Positions 62,802 to 64,000 of a DNA stretch of 64,000 bases are shown in pieces. Origin of the DNA: FEN-1297 sp963710735 (GTDB taxonomy: Bacteria; Bacteroidota; Ignavibacteria; Ignavibacteriales; Ignavibacteriaceae); assembly GCA_963710735.1 (NCBI GenBank), contig CAVQBN010000021.1, positions 62,001 to 126,000 of the forward strand. The letters are read 5' to 3'. The translations under genes and the position numbers were made by a program. The stretch's first letter is position 1, and every line of letters begins with the position of its first letter. The notes beneath the pieces were generated by a model. The model was given only the letters and a program-made list of their open reading frames with translations. It was not told where the DNA came from and searched no databases.

Positions 62802-64000
62802 ATGATAGGTAAAACAGTACTTCATTATAAAATTTTGGAAAAGCTCGGTGAGGGTGGAATGGGTGTCGTCTATAAAGCAGAGGACACTAAACTAAAGCGT
62901 GAGGTTGCCATTAAATTTCTGCCTCATAACATTTCTGCAAACAAAGAAGAAAAACAAAGATTTGAAATTGAAGCACAAGCAGCGGCTGCATTAAATCATC
63001 CTAACATTGCCACTATTCATGCTATAGAAGAATCAGAGAATCCCCAAGGGGGCGAAGAAGTTTTTATAGTAATGGAATATATAGAAGGGCAAGAATTAAA
63101 AGATATTATAGAGACGCATGGCAATGAGCATCTGACTTCGGATGAAGTAATCGATTATGCGGAACAGATCGCAAAGGGATTACAGGCAGCACATCAAAAA
63201 GGAATAATACACCGGGATATAAAAAGCAGTAATATAATGCTAACGAAAACCGGTACAATTAAAATAATGGATTTCGGATTGGCAAAGGTAAGAGGGACAA
63301 GCCAGATAACAAAGTTTGGTACAACACTCGGAACAACCGCTTATATGTCACCTGAGCAAGCGAGAGGAGAGCACGTTGATACGCGCACTGATATATGGTC
63401 ATTGGGAGTAATTATATATGAATTACTCATGGGGAAATTTCCATTTAAAGGAGATTTTGAGCAGGCAGTAATATATTCAATCCTTAATGAAGAACCGGAA
63501 TCAATTTTATTGAAAAAACCGGATGTGCCATTAAAGATTGAACAGATAACTATGAAAATGCTGGCAAAAAATATAGAACATCGATATCAAAGCGCTTCAG
63601 AGGTATTAAAAGACCTGGCGGATATAAAAGCTAAAAAGAGCGAAATTAGTTTAGAGAAAAAGACAATTGCCGTTCTGCCTTTCGAAAATATTAGTCCTGA
63701 CAAGGAAGCTGATTATTTTGCAGAAGGGCTTTCTGAAGAACTCATAACAAGTTTAGCTAAGATTAAAGAGATAGATCTGGTAGCGAGAACCAATTCAATG
63801 CGATATAAAAATACTGAAAAAGACGTAAGAACAATAGGCAGAGAGTTAAGCGCACGCTATATTATGCAAGGAACAGTTAGGAAGTTTAAGGATGATTTAC
63901 GAATATCTGTCCAATTGACCGATGTTTCCAGAGAAATTCAATTATGGGGAGAAACTTATAAAGGCAAAATCGCGGATATCTTTGATATACAGGAAAAAGT
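62802..64000 (+). CDS. Ser/Thr protein kinase with TolB-like domain (copy 3, cut by window edge)
   Basis: The frame is open from ATG 62802 to the right edge, about 399 codons. It starts MIGKTVLHYKILEKLGEGGM, with HRDIKSSNIM, MDFGLAKV and YMSPEQARGE. The TolB-like domain begins IAVLPFENISPDKEADYFAEGLSEELI and continues to FDIQEKV at the edge. Compared with copies 1 and 2 it has an insertion before the hinge (ESENPQGGEEVFIVMEY) and in the activation region (DIIETHGNEHLTSDE). It begins 36 bases after copy 2. TPRs should follow beyond the window. Confidence 0.92.
   Translation, partial: MIGKTVLHYKILEKLGEGGMGVVYKAEDTKLKREVAIKFLPHNISANKEEKQRFEIEAQAAAALNHPNIATIHAIEESENPQGGEEVFIVMEYIEGQELKDIIETHGNEHLTSDEVIDYAEQIAKGLQAAHQKGIIHRDIKSSNIMLTKTGTIKIMDFGLAKVRGTSQITKFGTTLGTTAYMSPEQARGEHVDTRTDIWSLGVIIYELLMGKFPFKGDFEQAVIYSILNEEPESILLKKPDVPLKIEQITMKMLAKNIEHRYQSASEVLKDLADIKAKKSEISLEKKTIAVLPFENISPDKEADYFAEGLSEELITSLAKIKEIDLVARTNSMRYKNTEKDVRTIGRELSARYIMQGTVRKFKDDLRISVQLTDVSREIQLWGETYKGKIADIFDIQEK

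Overview
The window is AT-rich bacterial DNA that looks chromosomal. Its features point to the Ignavibacteria/Bacteroidota-Chlorobi group: a type IX secretion plug-like protein, a TonB-dependent receptor with a carboxypeptidase-regulatory domain, MORN-variant repeat proteins, a tricorn protease homologue, tandem kinase-TolB-TPR proteins and many small lipoproteins. This placement is inference from gene content; no rRNA is present.

Layout. 1-25000 is mostly housekeeping: an esterase fragment at the left edge, mutS, aromatic amino acid genes (DAHP synthase, prephenate dehydrogenase), a TlpA-like lipoprotein, a CDF metal exporter, a MORN-variant protein, the aguB-aguA agmatine-to-putrescine pair, a three-gene proton-translocating transhydrogenase, an overlapping operon ending in an LEA-like lipoprotein, and a serine-palmitoyltransferase-like enzyme flanked by a GNAT protein and an NAD-dependent epimerase. 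That trio resembles bacterial ceramide synthesis. 25000-29000 begins with tRNA-Ala and tRNA-Met and becomes a decaying accessory region: a four-helix-bundle pseudogene, an hsdR gene reduced to its two ends, a broken SRAP/YedK gene, an imperfect repeat pair and one intact SLOG-like gene.

29000-41000 is a nitrogen-oxide island. It has a membrane-anchored octaheme cytochrome of the hydroxylamine oxidoreductase family followed directly by an eight-helix membrane protein made of two repeats with matching histidines; a copper nitrite reductase (nirK) divergent from a quinol-type NO reductase (norZ); and a long minus-strand operon of NO-associated proteins (cupin, DGC protein, DUF2249 proteins, a heme-copper/NnrS-like membrane protein, a MIP18-type protein, a small related membrane protein, a methyltransferase and a ferredoxin). 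It ends with a cysteine-free Crp/Fnr-type regulator. Three nearly identical TTGAC-N4-GTCAA palindromes lie in the nirK/norZ gap and ahead of the cupin operon, so the regulator probably controls the island.

41000-43100 is a second eroded stretch (another SRAP pseudogene, a truncated receiver domain, a C-terminal domain fragment). 43100-58300 holds a TonB receptor with a small His-containing partner, cysE-cysK, a tricorn-like protease, a two-component system, an MsrA-MsrB fusion whose leader is out of frame, a GAF-SpoIIE phosphatase and a double ABM-domain protein. 58500 to the right edge is a tandem array of three Ser/Thr kinase-TolB-TPR genes. The first carries three frame breaks at A-runs and the third runs off the window.
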